From NCBI RefSeq assembly GCF_000423605.1, contig NZ_AUIH01000037.1:1-41515 (forward strand): a DNA stretch of 41,515 bases. Direction: 5' to 3'. A model generated the notes under the pieces. It saw only the letters and a program-made list of their open reading frames with translations, had not been told where the DNA came from and searched no databases. How positions within the stretch are numbered: position 1 is the first letter of the stretch; every line of letters begins with the position of its first letter. The stretch comes from Saccharospirillum impatiens DSM 12546. GTDB lineage: Bacteria > Pseudomonadota > Gammaproteobacteria > Pseudomonadales > Natronospirillaceae. Positions 1 through 8,441 of the stretch are shown here, one piece after another. Made by a program: the position numbers and the translations under genes.

Positions 1-330
1 GGAACTGGCTAACGCGCAAGTGAACACGATCCGGCTAAAGCTGTGTAAGGTGGCGGCCATCGTCATACACAATACGCGCCGAATTCGCTTCCTGCTGCCC
101 AGTCATTACCCATATCAAGGACTGTTTGAAACCGCACTGAACAACCTGAACTCGACATAGCCATAACCAGTGCTGACCCGGCACACTTTAAACAACGGGG
201 TAAGGGGAAGTGTGCCTGAAAATCGGGAATCCGGGTCAAAATCGACCTGTAGCTGTGGAGCTGCTCGAAAACATTCAACAAATTCTATGCAGTGCTACTT
301 TAGGCTGTTTGGTGAAATATCCGGGCTAGC
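1..330 (+). mobile_element. Right end of an IS1380-type insertion sequence
   Basis: The transposase tail ends at 160. After it comes about 150 noncoding bases ending with GGTGAAATATCCGGGCTAG at 311-329, which resembles the right terminal repeat of IS1380 members as I remember it. The exact boundary is inferred, because the left end is outside the window and no target-site duplication can be tested. No other gene is evident from 161 to 477. Confidence 0.5.
2..160 (+). pseudogene. IS1380-family transposase, C-terminal 52 residues (cut by window edge)
   Basis: The frame is open from base 2 to a TAG at 158-160. The peptide begins ELANAQVNTIRLKL and continues with VHNTRRI, then YPYQ near the end. 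This matches my memory of the C-terminus of IS1380-family DDE transposases, where a 'TxLAxAQxxTIRLKLLK' stretch is followed by a basic 'RRI' and a 'YPxQ' block. The catalytic residues lie upstream of the window, so I cannot say whether the full gene is intact. It faces away from nothing upstream that I can see and is followed by a noncoding tail ending in a candidate inverted repeat. Confidence 0.75.
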
Positions 331-477
331 CACTGCTTTGACTTCGCAAAGGGCCCGGGGTATATCTGAGTACAGACAAGGCCAGGCACACTCTGGCCTT
401 GGCGCACGAATCGACTGACCAACAACAATAACAGACCGGGCCGAATCACGTTCGACCCGGACGTCGAGGAAATCGCC

Positions 478-1521
478 ATGAGCCCAACCGCCGACCAGTT
501 GCGGACGTTCAGCCGATGCATCCTGAATCTCCCGGACCCGGCCGAAACGACCGATCCACAGGACTGGCTTTCAGAAGCCGTTGCCGCTTTGCAGCCACTG
601 GTTAAATTCGACTCCGCCTGGTGGGGACAGGTCGAGGCTGATCACGCTGCAGGTGTGGCCAGAAACGTCATGCACGGCAGCCATGGGTTAAGCCCCCGTT
701 TTGCCCTTGAATGGAACGCCATTTCCTGCAGCGACGACTTCGCTCGTGCCTCGATAAACCGACTGGGGGAAGCCATCGTGCTGAACCACTCGGAAGACCT
801 TGCCGAAAGCACAGACGTCACCCACTTCGCACTGAAGCACGGGCTCCACCACTGCATGGCCGTGACGTTGCGGTTTCGGGCCAGCGGTCTGTTATTTTTC
901 ATATCCCTGTATCGCAACCACACCGGCCCGGATTTTACCCCGATGGAGGCCCTGTGGCTGGAAGAATTCAGCACCCATTTGCTGGACGGCTGGGTCCACT
1001 GCCTGGCACTGGCCAATCAGGGACGATTCCGCGACCACTGGGACAGCGCCGCCCTAACCAATGCCGCCGGTCGAATTCTGTACATTGGCAAAGAACTGAG
1101 CCATCTGCTGGACGATCAGTTCGAAGACTGGCAAGGCACGGAAATGCCCGACGCTCTGGTCCGGTCACTCACCACCAAGCGCCGCTCGCCCTATCGGCGT
1201 GACCGAACCGGGCTCCTGGTTCAGCCCTTCGGCAAACTCGCCTCGTTCACCCTCTGCCGCGATGCATACCGAATGCCACCACCCCGGGAACTGAGCGCAG
1301 CTCTGTTGTACGCAAAAGGTCAGTCGTACAAAGAGGTGGCACGGTCTCTGGGTGTAACACCGGCAACCGTTCGAACGTACCTGAGGCAGGTCTATAGTCA
1401 GTTGAACGTTAACAACAAAATGGCGCTTGCTACCGCCTTGCACAAGGCAGGCTACGATACCGGAAGCGCACCCGCCCCGACTCCTGGCCCTTTGGCCCGC
1501 GAACCCGCCGACACTGCCTGA
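478..1521 (+). CDS. LuxR-type transcriptional regulator
   Basis: A 347-residue protein with a C-terminal LuxR/GerE helix-turn-helix at about residues 272-322; the KEVARSLGVTPATVRTYL segment is the DNA-binding helix pair. The N-terminal 250 residues look like a GAF-type sensor domain rather than a recognised acyl-homoserine-lactone domain, so the signal is unknown. The ATG at 478 is preceded by GAGGA about seven bases upstream. The gene runs in the same direction as the phosphonate-type transporter operon that starts 250 bases later, but the intervening palindromes suggest a separate promoter. A role in controlling that operon is possible from position only. The C-terminal 25 residues are proline- and alanine-rich and probably disordered. 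Confidence 0.85.
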   Translation: MSPTADQLRTFSRCILNLPDPAETTDPQDWLSEAVAALQPLVKFDSAWWGQVEADHAAGVARNVMHGSHGLSPRFALEWNAISCSDDFARASINRLGEAIVLNHSEDLAESTDVTHFALKHGLHHCMAVTLRFRASGLLFFISLYRNHTGPDFTPMEALWLEEFSTHLLDGWVHCLALANQGRFRDHWDSAALTNAAGRILYIGKELSHLLDDQFEDWQGTEMPDALVRSLTTKRRSPYRRDRTGLLVQPFGKLASFTLCRDAYRMPPPRELSAALLYAKGQSYKEVARSLGVTPATVRTYLRQVYSQLNVNNKMALATALHKAGYDTGSAPAPTPGPLAREPADTA

Positions 1522-1534
1522 ACCTCCCCGAATA

Positions 1535-1544
1535 TTCAATTGAA
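1535..1544. promoter_or_regulatory. Palindrome TTCAATTGAA, outlying operator copy
   Basis: A perfect 10-bp palindrome 14 bases after the LuxR-type gene. It matches the core of the 16-bp palindrome at 1659-1674, 124 bp away, and is probably an auxiliary binding site for the same regulator. Confidence 0.45.
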
Positions 1545-1658
1545 CAAATTGAAGCACTGATTTATCTCAAAATTCAACAAGTTAGCGACAATCCCAAACG
1601 CCCATGCCCTTTTTTGAGGCACAACGACTTGCCTAATGGGCGTTTGCTGTTAGTATCA

Positions 1659-1674
1659 ATGTTCAATTGAACAT
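1659..1674. promoter_or_regulatory. Perfect 16-bp palindrome, candidate operator of the phn operon
   Basis: ATGTTCAATTGAACAT is a perfect inverted repeat about 97 bases before phnD. Its ATGTTC half-site resembles the ATGTTCG half-site of the Escherichia coli GlpR operator as I remember it, and a DeoR/GlpR-type gene (5410-6216) ends the locus. I infer that the DeoR protein binds here. The LuxR-type protein encoded upstream is the alternative. Confidence 0.6.
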
Positions 1675-1711
1675 CTAAAAATAACAAACGCATGGGGCTG
1701 GTCCTTTCAGG

Positions 1712-1721
1712 ATGTTCAATT
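1712..1721. promoter_or_regulatory. Operator half-site ATGTTCAATT
   Basis: A third copy of the left half of the 16-bp palindrome, followed by a degenerate right half ending in GCAT. It lies 50 bases before phnD, in the likely 5' untranslated region. Confidence 0.4.
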
Positions 1722-1770
1722 CAAGGCATGGAGCCTTAACGTATGGACCGCACCCAATGGAGAACCAACC

Positions 1771-2763
1771 ATGAACCTGCAAAAGAAAATGCTCTCCCGC
1801 CTCTCACCCACAGCCACCCTGATGGCGACCGCTTTACTGCTGGGCTTCAGCAGCCAGGCGTTGGCCGAATGTGAACGTGGCGCGCTCGATACCATGTATT
1901 GCGACACCGACGGTGACCTGGTCGCCGATCTGCCTACCGATGAATCGCAATGGGTTGACCCGGACACCCTGATTTTCGCCTATACGCCGGTTGAAGACCC
2001 CGCCATTTATTCCGACATCTGGCAGCCCTTTATCGATCACCTGGCTGAGGTGACCGGCAAAGATGTGCGCTTTTTTGCCGTGCAATCCAACTCGGCCCAG
2101 GTAGAAGCGATGCGCAGTGGTCGTTTGCACGTCGCCGGTTTTTCAACGGGCCCGACACCCTTCGCGGTGAATCTGGCCGGCGCGGTACCCTTTGCGTTAA
2201 TGGGCTCAAGCTCGGGCCAGTTTGGCTATTCATTGCAGGTGTACACCCATGTCGATTCCGACATTTATGAAATGGCCGACCTCAAAGGCAAGCGCGTCGC
2301 GCACACGTCGCCAACCTCCAATTCAGGCAACCAGGCACCCCGTGCCCTGTTCCCGGAAATGGGCATCGTACCGGGTGAAGACTATGAAATTTCATTCTCC
2401 GGTAGCCACGACCAGTCCATGCTGGGCGTCGTCGCCAAGGATTACGATGCGGCACCGGTAGCATCAGAGGTCGTCGAACGCATGGCCGCTCGCGGACTCT
2501 ATGACGAGGACGATGTCCGTCTGGTCTGGGAATCGGATCGTTTCCCGACAACGTCTTACAACCATGCCTATAACCTTCACCCTGATTTGGCCGAGAAAGT
2601 GCGTGAAGCTTTTTATACCTTCAAGTTTGCTGGCACTGAACTGGGCGATGAGTTTGAAGGCGTCGAAACGTTCATTCCGATCACTTATCAGAATAACTGG
2701 CGCGTGATCCGCACCATCCAGGCATCTAATGGTGTTCAATACACCCGTGATAATCTTCAATAA
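1771..2763 (+). CDS. phnD: Phosphonate/phosphite/phosphate ABC transporter, periplasmic binding protein
   Basis: A 330-residue PhnD-family solute-binding protein. A signal peptide covers residues 1-32 (hydrophobic core ATALLLGFSSQALA). The family fold is supported by FAYTPVEDP near residue 69, the sugar-free 'GFSTGP' ligand loop and the DLKGKRVAHTSPTSNSG segment, where Ser/Thr residues normally hold the oxyanion. An N-terminal insert between two cysteines (C34, C44) is followed by DTDGDLVAD at 45-53, which looks like a calcium-binding DxDxD loop. It is the first gene of the operon, and the stem-loop after it suggests it is made in excess over the membrane parts. The actual ligand (phosphonate, phosphite or phosphate) cannot be read from sequence. 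Confidence 0.9.
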   Translation: MNLQKKMLSRLSPTATLMATALLLGFSSQALAECERGALDTMYCDTDGDLVADLPTDESQWVDPDTLIFAYTPVEDPAIYSDIWQPFIDHLAEVTGKDVRFFAVQSNSAQVEAMRSGRLHVAGFSTGPTPFAVNLAGAVPFALMGSSSGQFGYSLQVYTHVDSDIYEMADLKGKRVAHTSPTSNSGNQAPRALFPEMGIVPGEDYEISFSGSHDQSMLGVVAKDYDAAPVASEVVERMAARGLYDEDDVRLVWESDRFPTTSYNHAYNLHPDLAEKVREAFYTFKFAGTELGDEFEGVETFIPITYQNNWRVIRTIQASNGVQYTRDNLQ

Positions 2764-2771
2764 GAAAAACG

Positions 2772-2800
2772 GGTGTCTCCGCCTTCTGGGCGGAGGCACC
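2772..2800 (+). terminator. Intercistronic stem-loop between phnD and phnC
   Basis: Two 12-base arms (2772-2783 and 2789-2800) pair with a single G-U and a five-base loop. No T-run follows, so this is more likely an mRNA stabiliser or partial attenuator than a full terminator. Such structures after a binding-protein gene commonly raise its expression over the permease genes. Confidence 0.65.
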
Positions 2801-2816
2801 TGCGGGAGTGAAACAC

Positions 2817-3614
2817 ATGCTAGAGATTACCAACCTCGAAAAGCGATATGGTCGCAACGACCCGGTGCTCAAAGGTCTGAACCTCAGGGTTGAAGGCAGC
2901 AGTGTCGTATCCATCGTTGGCGCGTCCGGTGCCGGCAAAAGTACCATGCTGCGCTGCATCAACCGTCTGGTCGAGCCAACCTCGGGGTCGATAAAGCTCA
3001 ACGGCCACGAACTGGTCAATCTTCGCGGCAGCGAACTGCGCCGTGCTCGTCGACGTATTGGTATGGTTTTTCAGGGGTTTAACCTGATCGATCGTCTGTC
3101 GGTTATGGAGAACGTGCTGTCTGGTCGCCTGGGTTATGTCTCGTTTTTTCAGGCGTTGACCCGTCGCTTTCCGCAATCGGACATAGACCGCGCATTTAGC
3201 CTGATGGAGCGCGTGGGCATTGCACACTATGCCAACAAACGGGCTGATCAACTGTCGGGTGGTGAGCGTCAGCGAGTGGCTGTCGTACGTGCCCTGATGC
3301 AAGAACCGGAAATTCTACTGGCCGATGAGCCAACCGCCTCACTGGACCCTAAAACCTCGCAGCAGATCATGAGTTTGTTGCAAACACTGGCGAGTGAAAT
3401 GTCGCTGCCGGTATTAATCAACATTCACAACGTGACGCAGGCGCGGATGTACACCGACCGCATTGTCGGCATGCGCCACGGCCAGATGATTTTCGACGGT
3501 GCACCCAAAGAGTTCAATCAGGATGCACTGGATGCCATCTATGGCGGTATCGAGTCACCGGAAGAAGACGGCGCCGACCCTGAACACCAGACGACTCAGG
3601 AGGCGTTGGCATGA
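2817..3614 (+). CDS. phnC: Phosphonate-type ABC transporter ATP-binding protein
   Basis: A 265-residue ABC ATPase. Walker A is GASGAGKS (35-42), the Q-loop glutamine is near 86, the signature LSGGERQ is at 146-152 and Walker B ILLADE at 166-171. I chose ATG 2817 because GGGAG lies nine bases upstream; the GTG at 2808 would touch that ribosome binding site. The closest family is PhnC, the ATPase of phosphonate/phosphite importers. It overlaps the first permease gene by four bases (ATGA), indicating translational coupling. Confidence 0.92.
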   Translation: MLEITNLEKRYGRNDPVLKGLNLRVEGSSVVSIVGASGAGKSTMLRCINRLVEPTSGSIKLNGHELVNLRGSELRRARRRIGMVFQGFNLIDRLSVMENVLSGRLGYVSFFQALTRRFPQSDIDRAFSLMERVGIAHYANKRADQLSGGERQRVAVVRALMQEPEILLADEPTASLDPKTSQQIMSLLQTLASEMSLPVLINIHNVTQARMYTDRIVGMRHGQMIFDGAPKEFNQDALDAIYGGIESPEEDGADPEHQTTQEALA

Positions 3615-4429
3615 CACCGGACAAAACAACTGCCGACGTACCGTCGGTCAGGGTCTGGAAAAAGCCACCGTTCATCGCCAACCCCTGGGTTCGCTATGGC
3701 TTGATGGCCGTCACCCTGATTTACCTGTATTGGGCATTCTCAACACTGCCGTTCAACTGGACTCGCATTGCCGAAGGCCTGCCTCGTGCGGCCCAGATTT
3801 TTGGTGGCGCCTTTCCTCCGAGCTTCGAACGCGGCGGCCTGTTATGGACCGGTTTCAAGGAGAGTTTCCAGATCGCGTTTCTGGCCACCTTGCTGGGCGT
3901 TTTCCTGTCGGTACCGATCGCCGTCATGGCGGCCAGAAATGTAGCACCCTTGCCGGTCTATTTGCTGGGTCGCACCATCATCATCATCTCGCGCAGCTTT
4001 CACCCGGTCATTGTCGCTATTCTGTTTGTTGCAGCGGTTGGCTTCGGTCCGCTGGCCGGCATTCTGACCCTGACACTTTACTCCATCGGCTTTGTGGCCA
4101 AGTTGCTGGCTGAAGAGATCGAAGAAATCGACTGGGGGCAGGTGGAGGCCATGCGCTCGGTAGGCGCGGGTTACCTGAAAATGCTGGTCTACGGGGTGTT
4201 CCCTCAGATTATGCCACGCCAGATCGGGCTGTCCATGTACCAGCTCGACAGCAACCTTCGCGCCTCGGCGGTGGTCGGGATTGTGGGTGCCGGTGGTATC
4301 GGTGGCACGCTCATGAACGCCTTCGGCCGTTATGATTACGATTTCGCATTTGCCATTCTACTGATGATCATTGGCATCATTCTGGTCAGTGAAGGCATCA
4401 GCGGTTGGGTGAGGAAAAAAGTATGGTAG
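3611..4429 (+). CDS. phnE: Phosphonate-type ABC transporter permease 1
   Basis: A 272-residue inner-membrane permease with about six hydrophobic segments. The cytoplasmic EAA-like loop is near residues 172-195 (EEIEEIDWGQVEAMRSVGAG), which docks onto the ATPase, and is typical of PhnE. The start ATG overlaps the phnC stop. It shares the same architecture as the next gene, so the channel is probably a heterodimer. Paired phnE genes are common in this transporter class. Confidence 0.9.
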   Translation: MTPDKTTADVPSVRVWKKPPFIANPWVRYGLMAVTLIYLYWAFSTLPFNWTRIAEGLPRAAQIFGGAFPPSFERGGLLWTGFKESFQIAFLATLLGVFLSVPIAVMAARNVAPLPVYLLGRTIIIISRSFHPVIVAILFVAAVGFGPLAGILTLTLYSIGFVAKLLAEEIEEIDWGQVEAMRSVGAGYLKMLVYGVFPQIMPRQIGLSMYQLDSNLRASAVVGIVGAGGIGGTLMNAFGRYDYDFAFAILLMIIGIILVSEGISGWVRKKVW

Positions 4430-5232
4430 ATCACGCTGCAAAACTGGCTGACCATGTTTGGTCTCGTTACGACAAAAAAGAACAGTGGACTCGCTATGCC
4501 GTTTATCTGGCAACACTGATCGCCGTTGTTTGGGCGATCCACGACATCGATATTTTCTGGCCCTGGGTATGGGATGCTCCCAATCAGATTCAGAGCCTGG
4601 GCGCGCGCATGTGGCCACCGCAATTCAATACCTGGAACGCGATTTTCAATGCCATGCTCGAAACCGTGCACATCGCCACATTGTCGACACTGCTGACGAT
4701 ATTCATCGCCTTGCCGGTGTCTTACATCGCGGCGCAGAATACAACGCCGAACAAGGCAACACTGTGGCTGGGCCGGTTCATTCTAGTGTCGAGCCGCTCA
4801 GTGAACACCATCATCTGGGCGCTGTTGTTTGTGGCCATTTTTGGTCCGGGTGTTCTGGCGGGTATTCTGGCCGTGATGTTTCGCTCGGTGGGCTTCATCG
4901 GCAAATTAATGGGTGAAGCCATTGAAGAAATTGACCGCCGCCCGGTAGAAGCCATGCAAGCAACCGGCGCCAGCAAGATGAAGGTTGTGTTGTACGCCAT
5001 TGTGCCTCAGGTGATGCCCGCTTTTTTTGCCATCATTATCCTGCGCTGGGATATCAACATTCGCGAGTCCACCGTACTCGGGTTGGTCGGCGCCGGTGGC
5101 ATTGGTGTGTTACTGCAAGGGTCTATCGACCTGTTTGCCTGGCAAACCGTGGCCACCATTCTGCTGGCGATCGTCTTTCTGGTAATCCTGGGCGAAGCCA
5201 TCACCAGCATTTTGCGCAAAAAGGTGATCTGA
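4423..5232 (+). CDS. phnE: Phosphonate-type ABC transporter permease 2
   Basis: A 269-residue second PhnE-like permease with its own EAA-type loop (GEAIEEIDRRPVEAMQATGA). I placed the start at ATG 4423, seven bases after GAGGA, which makes it overlap the end of the first permease gene by seven bases. A GTG at 4405 would add six residues. It is the last structural gene of the importer. No phosphonate-degrading enzyme (C-P lyase, phosphonatase, phosphite dehydrogenase) occurs in the window, so the imported compound must be processed by genes elsewhere. Confidence 0.9.
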   Translation: MVDHAAKLADHVWSRYDKKEQWTRYAVYLATLIAVVWAIHDIDIFWPWVWDAPNQIQSLGARMWPPQFNTWNAIFNAMLETVHIATLSTLLTIFIALPVSYIAAQNTTPNKATLWLGRFILVSSRSVNTIIWALLFVAIFGPGVLAGILAVMFRSVGFIGKLMGEAIEEIDRRPVEAMQATGASKMKVVLYAIVPQVMPAFFAIIILRWDINIRESTVLGLVGAGGIGVLLQGSIDLFAWQTVATILLAIVFLVILGEAITSILRKKVI

Positions 5233-5241
5233 CTCCGGCCC

Positions 5242-5297
5242 GGTGCCGCTCCGCGATAGCGCCCGGCGCCCGGCACCAACTGGAATGAGAGCGCTAT
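5242..5297 (+). other. Two mutually exclusive stem-loops after the transporter operon
   Basis: GGTGCCG (5242-5248) pairs with CGGCACC (5271-5277), while ATAGCGC (5256-5262), inside that loop, can instead pair with GCGCTAT (5291-5297). Neither stem is followed by a T-run. The arrangement could limit read-through into the DeoR-type gene. The rest of 5298-5409 shows no feature I can support. Confidence 0.4.
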
Positions 5298-5409
5298 GTC
5301 GAATAGTATTGGATTTGGCAACAGGGACGCTCTGATAACCGGACAGGACCAGACTGACGCAGGCTGCGTATAACGTTACAAAGGGCTGACTGACAGTGTA
5401 TTTATTCTA

Positions 5410-6216
5410 ATGGGCGCCAAAGAACGGCAGTACAGCATTCTGGAATGGGTGCGTGAGCAGGAGCATGTCGAGGTTGAAGACATTGCCCGGCGCTTTGGTG
5501 TGACCACCCAGACCATTCGACGGGACATTAACCGGCTGTGCGAGCAAGGCTTGTTACGCCGACGCTACGGCGGTGTCAGCCTGCCGGGCAGCGCGTCCAA
5601 AAGCCCCATAAGCGACCCCCTAGTGCGCAATCTACCGGCGAAACAACAGATGGCCCGGCGCGTCGCTGCAGACATCCCTGAGAACGCGACCGTCAGCCTG
5701 GGGGTTGGCAGCAGCATTGAACTGGTTGCCCGGGCGCTGATCCATCACCAATCGCTGCGCATTCTAACCAACAATCTCAGTGTGGCCTCGGCATTGTCCG
5801 CAAACCCGGGGATCGAAGTGATTGTCTCCGGTGGCCAATACCGCCACAACGATCACGACGTGGTCGGGCCGGAGGTCACCAACTTCTTCAGCTCCTTCAT
5901 TACCGATTACGGCATCATCAGCACCGGCAGCATGGATTTGCACCATGGTTTGATGGACTACGACATTCGCGAAGCCGAAGTCAGCCGCGCCATTATATCC
6001 AACACGCGGGCTCGTTTGCTTGTGGCAGATCAGAGCAAATGGACGCTTAATTCGCATTGCAAAGTTGCCTCATTCAAATACGTAGACCGATTCTACACGG
6101 ATGTAATGCCTGCCAGTAAACGCGCCGATTTACCCAATTCCGTAGACATCATCGAGTGTGCCGAAGCAGAACCGGAATTTGAACAGGAGGATCCTTTGTC
6201 AGTCAGCAACCTCTGA
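5410..6216 (+). CDS. DeoR/GlpR-type transcriptional regulator
   Basis: A 268-residue protein. The N-terminal winged helix-turn-helix (about residues 6-58; VEVEDIARRFGVTTQTIRRD) is diagnostic of DeoR repressors, and LRRRYGGV ends that domain. The C-terminal DeoRC sensor domain (about 75-235) is related to sugar-phosphate isomerases and usually binds a phosphorylated metabolite. Its place downstream of a phosphonate-type importer suggests it senses a phosphorus-containing intermediate and represses from the palindromes near 1535-1721. The ribosome binding site before ATG 5410 is weak. The effector is unknown. Confidence 0.9.
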   Translation: MGAKERQYSILEWVREQEHVEVEDIARRFGVTTQTIRRDINRLCEQGLLRRRYGGVSLPGSASKSPISDPLVRNLPAKQQMARRVAADIPENATVSLGVGSSIELVARALIHHQSLRILTNNLSVASALSANPGIEVIVSGGQYRHNDHDVVGPEVTNFFSSFITDYGIISTGSMDLHHGLMDYDIREAEVSRAIISNTRARLLVADQSKWTLNSHCKVASFKYVDRFYTDVMPASKRADLPNSVDIIECAEAEPEFEQEDPLSVSNL

Positions 6217-6325
6217 TCTGCCATCCGACAGAGACTCCCAACCACGATTAGGGACATCTGACGTCCGTTCCGCTAGGCTTTGTTAACCATGCAAATACCA
6301 CCCTTTCGTAAACAGGGCATCCAAC

Positions 6326-8368
6326 GTGTCTCAACCGATCGATCTGGCTAACAGGCTGAACCGAAACCGGAGACGATTCCTGGTCGGACGCCACCGGGAA
6401 AAAGCGGCAATGGAAGCATTTGCCACCGCTTCCCCGACACAACCCGGGCTGGTCATTCATGTGTGTGCCCCCGGTGGGGTCGGCAAAACGACCCTGTTAA
6501 AAGACTTCCTTCAGGATACCCGATACGACAGCCCTATCTTGTGGCTCGATGCCCGCAACGTACCGCCCAATCCAGCATTACTTGCCGGTGCCATTCAGGC
6601 TCTGCGCGAGGAACAGGGTGTCGGGCACGCGCAGCCGCATTTACTGATCATCGACACCTTTGAATGCCTGGCACCCATGGAGGGCTGGCTGAGAGAGATT
6701 TTTATACCCTCACAGTCACTGGGTTTCAGGCTCATTCTGTCCGGTCGCAACCCGCCCGCCCTTGAGTGGCGAACCGACCCGGTGTGGATTGATGAACATA
6801 GTCAGATAACCCTGTCACCGTTTACCGATACAGAAGTCAATGAATACCTGGCTCTGCGCGGCATTGATAACGCAGGCTTTGACCGCGCCCGGCAGTTCGC
6901 CCGGGGTAACCCGCTGGCACTTGCCCTCTACTCTGACTCAATGGGCAGGGATGAGGGGCTCTCTGACAGCCTCGCCCGCAGCTGGCATCAGCGACTTGTC
7001 GACAGCCTGGAAGACAGTCGCCAGCGGGCTGCACTGGAGGCCTGCTGTGTCGTGCGACACATTGATGAACCCATGCTGGCCAGCATGCTCAGGCTGGAGC
7101 ACAGCGAGGCCAACTTCCTATTTGGCTGGCTGGCATCTCAGTCGTATATTGAAACCGGAAATAGCGGTCTGTTTCCTCACGATCTTTTACGCCAAGCATT
7201 CACCGGGGAACTCAGGCAACGTCAGCCAAACCGACTGATCGAGCTTGGAGACCGGGCGTTTACCTACGTTCATGACCGGCTGGAACAGGGCGTAGAAAAC
7301 CGACTGGGGTTAATTCAAGACGCCTTCTTTCTTCTGCGGGATATCGACATTCAGCAAAACATGAGCGAGTCGAATTCGATCACTGTTTACGTAGACAGTA
7401 TTCGCCCGGCTGACTGGCCGACCATCGACAATATGGTTCGACGTTTTGAAAGTGACGGGACAGTCGACCTGGTCCACCAGTTGCACGCCAGCCAGCCTGA
7501 GTCTCTGACCGTCGTACGAGACAGCACTGACAAAGCGATCGGTTTCTTTCAGATTCTGAGCGTTGACCGGTTACCTGCACACTTGCTGGAAGCTGACCCC
7601 GTGTGCGCTGAGTTCCTGTCCATGGCAAGACAGACATTGAAGCACTCGGGCTCCGTTATTTTGAACCGATTCTGGATGCATGGTGATCAGGATATGGCGG
7701 CGTCATCTGTCTACACACAAGCCTTTTCGCACGTAGCCTTCCTATCAGTCAGCGCCACGCCAGCGGTGATGGGCAGTATTCAGGGAGACACCGCTGAATG
7801 GCGGCAGGCACAGGCCCGCTTTGGTCACCCGGAAGCGCCAATACAGGCAGCAGAACGTCGCGGCACGCCAGCCATGTTCATTTACCAGGACTTGAGCGCC
7901 AACGCCAGAGCCGGCATAAACTGGCTACGGCATGCCTATCGCCACGCATTCAGCCTTGAAGGTCTACCAGCGACAACGACAACCGAGCCGTTACCCGATC
8001 AAAAGGCATTTAAGAGCGCTCTGCGTCAGGCGTTTCGCAGCGCCACCCGACTCGATCGACTGCAAAGCAACGCCCTGCTCGACTGCAAACTGCTGCTGCA
8101 ACACGGCCCGGACCAGGACCGGGTAACCCGGGCGCAACAGCTTCGACACCTCCTTGAAACAACCTGTGAACGGCTCGAGGCGCAAGCCACCACACTCAAC
8201 CATGCGCGGGTGTTGCAATCCACCTATCTGCGGCCGGCCCCTAGCCAGCAAGCCGCGGCTGATCGCCTGGCCTTGTCCTATGCCACTTACCGCCGCCGTC
8301 TGACAGAAGCCCTGAAGCTGGTGGAGTCGGAATGGTGGGCTGAAGAGCTCAAGCTGCGCGAAAACTGA
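6326..8368 (+). CDS. STAND-like ATPase with a GNAT-like middle domain
   Basis: A 680-residue protein of unknown function. The P-loop is CAPGGVGKTTLL (48-58) and the Walker B-like LLIIDTFE is at 106-113; a LILSGRNPP sensor and RGNPLALALY segment complete a STAND/AAA-type NTPase of about 330 residues. Residues 355-540 have the look of a GNAT acyltransferase (VYVDSIRPADWPTI, then SLTVVRDSTDKAIGF, ending in FIYQDL). The C-terminal 60 residues carry LSYATYRRRL, a pattern I associate with a DNA-binding or adaptor helix at the end of related ATPases. I used GTG 6326, since the upstream ATG at 6289 is in another frame. No partner gene is evident. Confidence 0.7.
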   Translation: MSQPIDLANRLNRNRRRFLVGRHREKAAMEAFATASPTQPGLVIHVCAPGGVGKTTLLKDFLQDTRYDSPILWLDARNVPPNPALLAGAIQALREEQGVGHAQPHLLIIDTFECLAPMEGWLREIFIPSQSLGFRLILSGRNPPALEWRTDPVWIDEHSQITLSPFTDTEVNEYLALRGIDNAGFDRARQFARGNPLALALYSDSMGRDEGLSDSLARSWHQRLVDSLEDSRQRAALEACCVVRHIDEPMLASMLRLEHSEANFLFGWLASQSYIETGNSGLFPHDLLRQAFTGELRQRQPNRLIELGDRAFTYVHDRLEQGVENRLGLIQDAFFLLRDIDIQQNMSESNSITVYVDSIRPADWPTIDNMVRRFESDGTVDLVHQLHASQPESLTVVRDSTDKAIGFFQILSVDRLPAHLLEADPVCAEFLSMARQTLKHSGSVILNRFWMHGDQDMAASSVYTQAFSHVAFLSVSATPAVMGSIQGDTAEWRQAQARFGHPEAPIQAAERRGTPAMFIYQDLSANARAGINWLRHAYRHAFSLEGLPATTTTEPLPDQKAFKSALRQAFRSATRLDRLQSNALLDCKLLLQHGPDQDRVTRAQQLRHLLETTCERLEAQATTLNHARVLQSTYLRPAPSQQAAADRLALSYATYRRRLTEALKLVESEWWAEELKLREN

Positions 8369-8441
8369 ACAAAAAATGGAGCAGATTGTGAACCCTGACC
8401 CTCGTACAGTGAATTAACATTCGCTGAAGGAATAGACGGTC

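Noticed and set aside
1522-1770. PhoB box before phnD
   Set aside because: CTGTTAG followed by ATGTTCA has wrong spacing and too many mismatches; the palindromes explain the sequence better.
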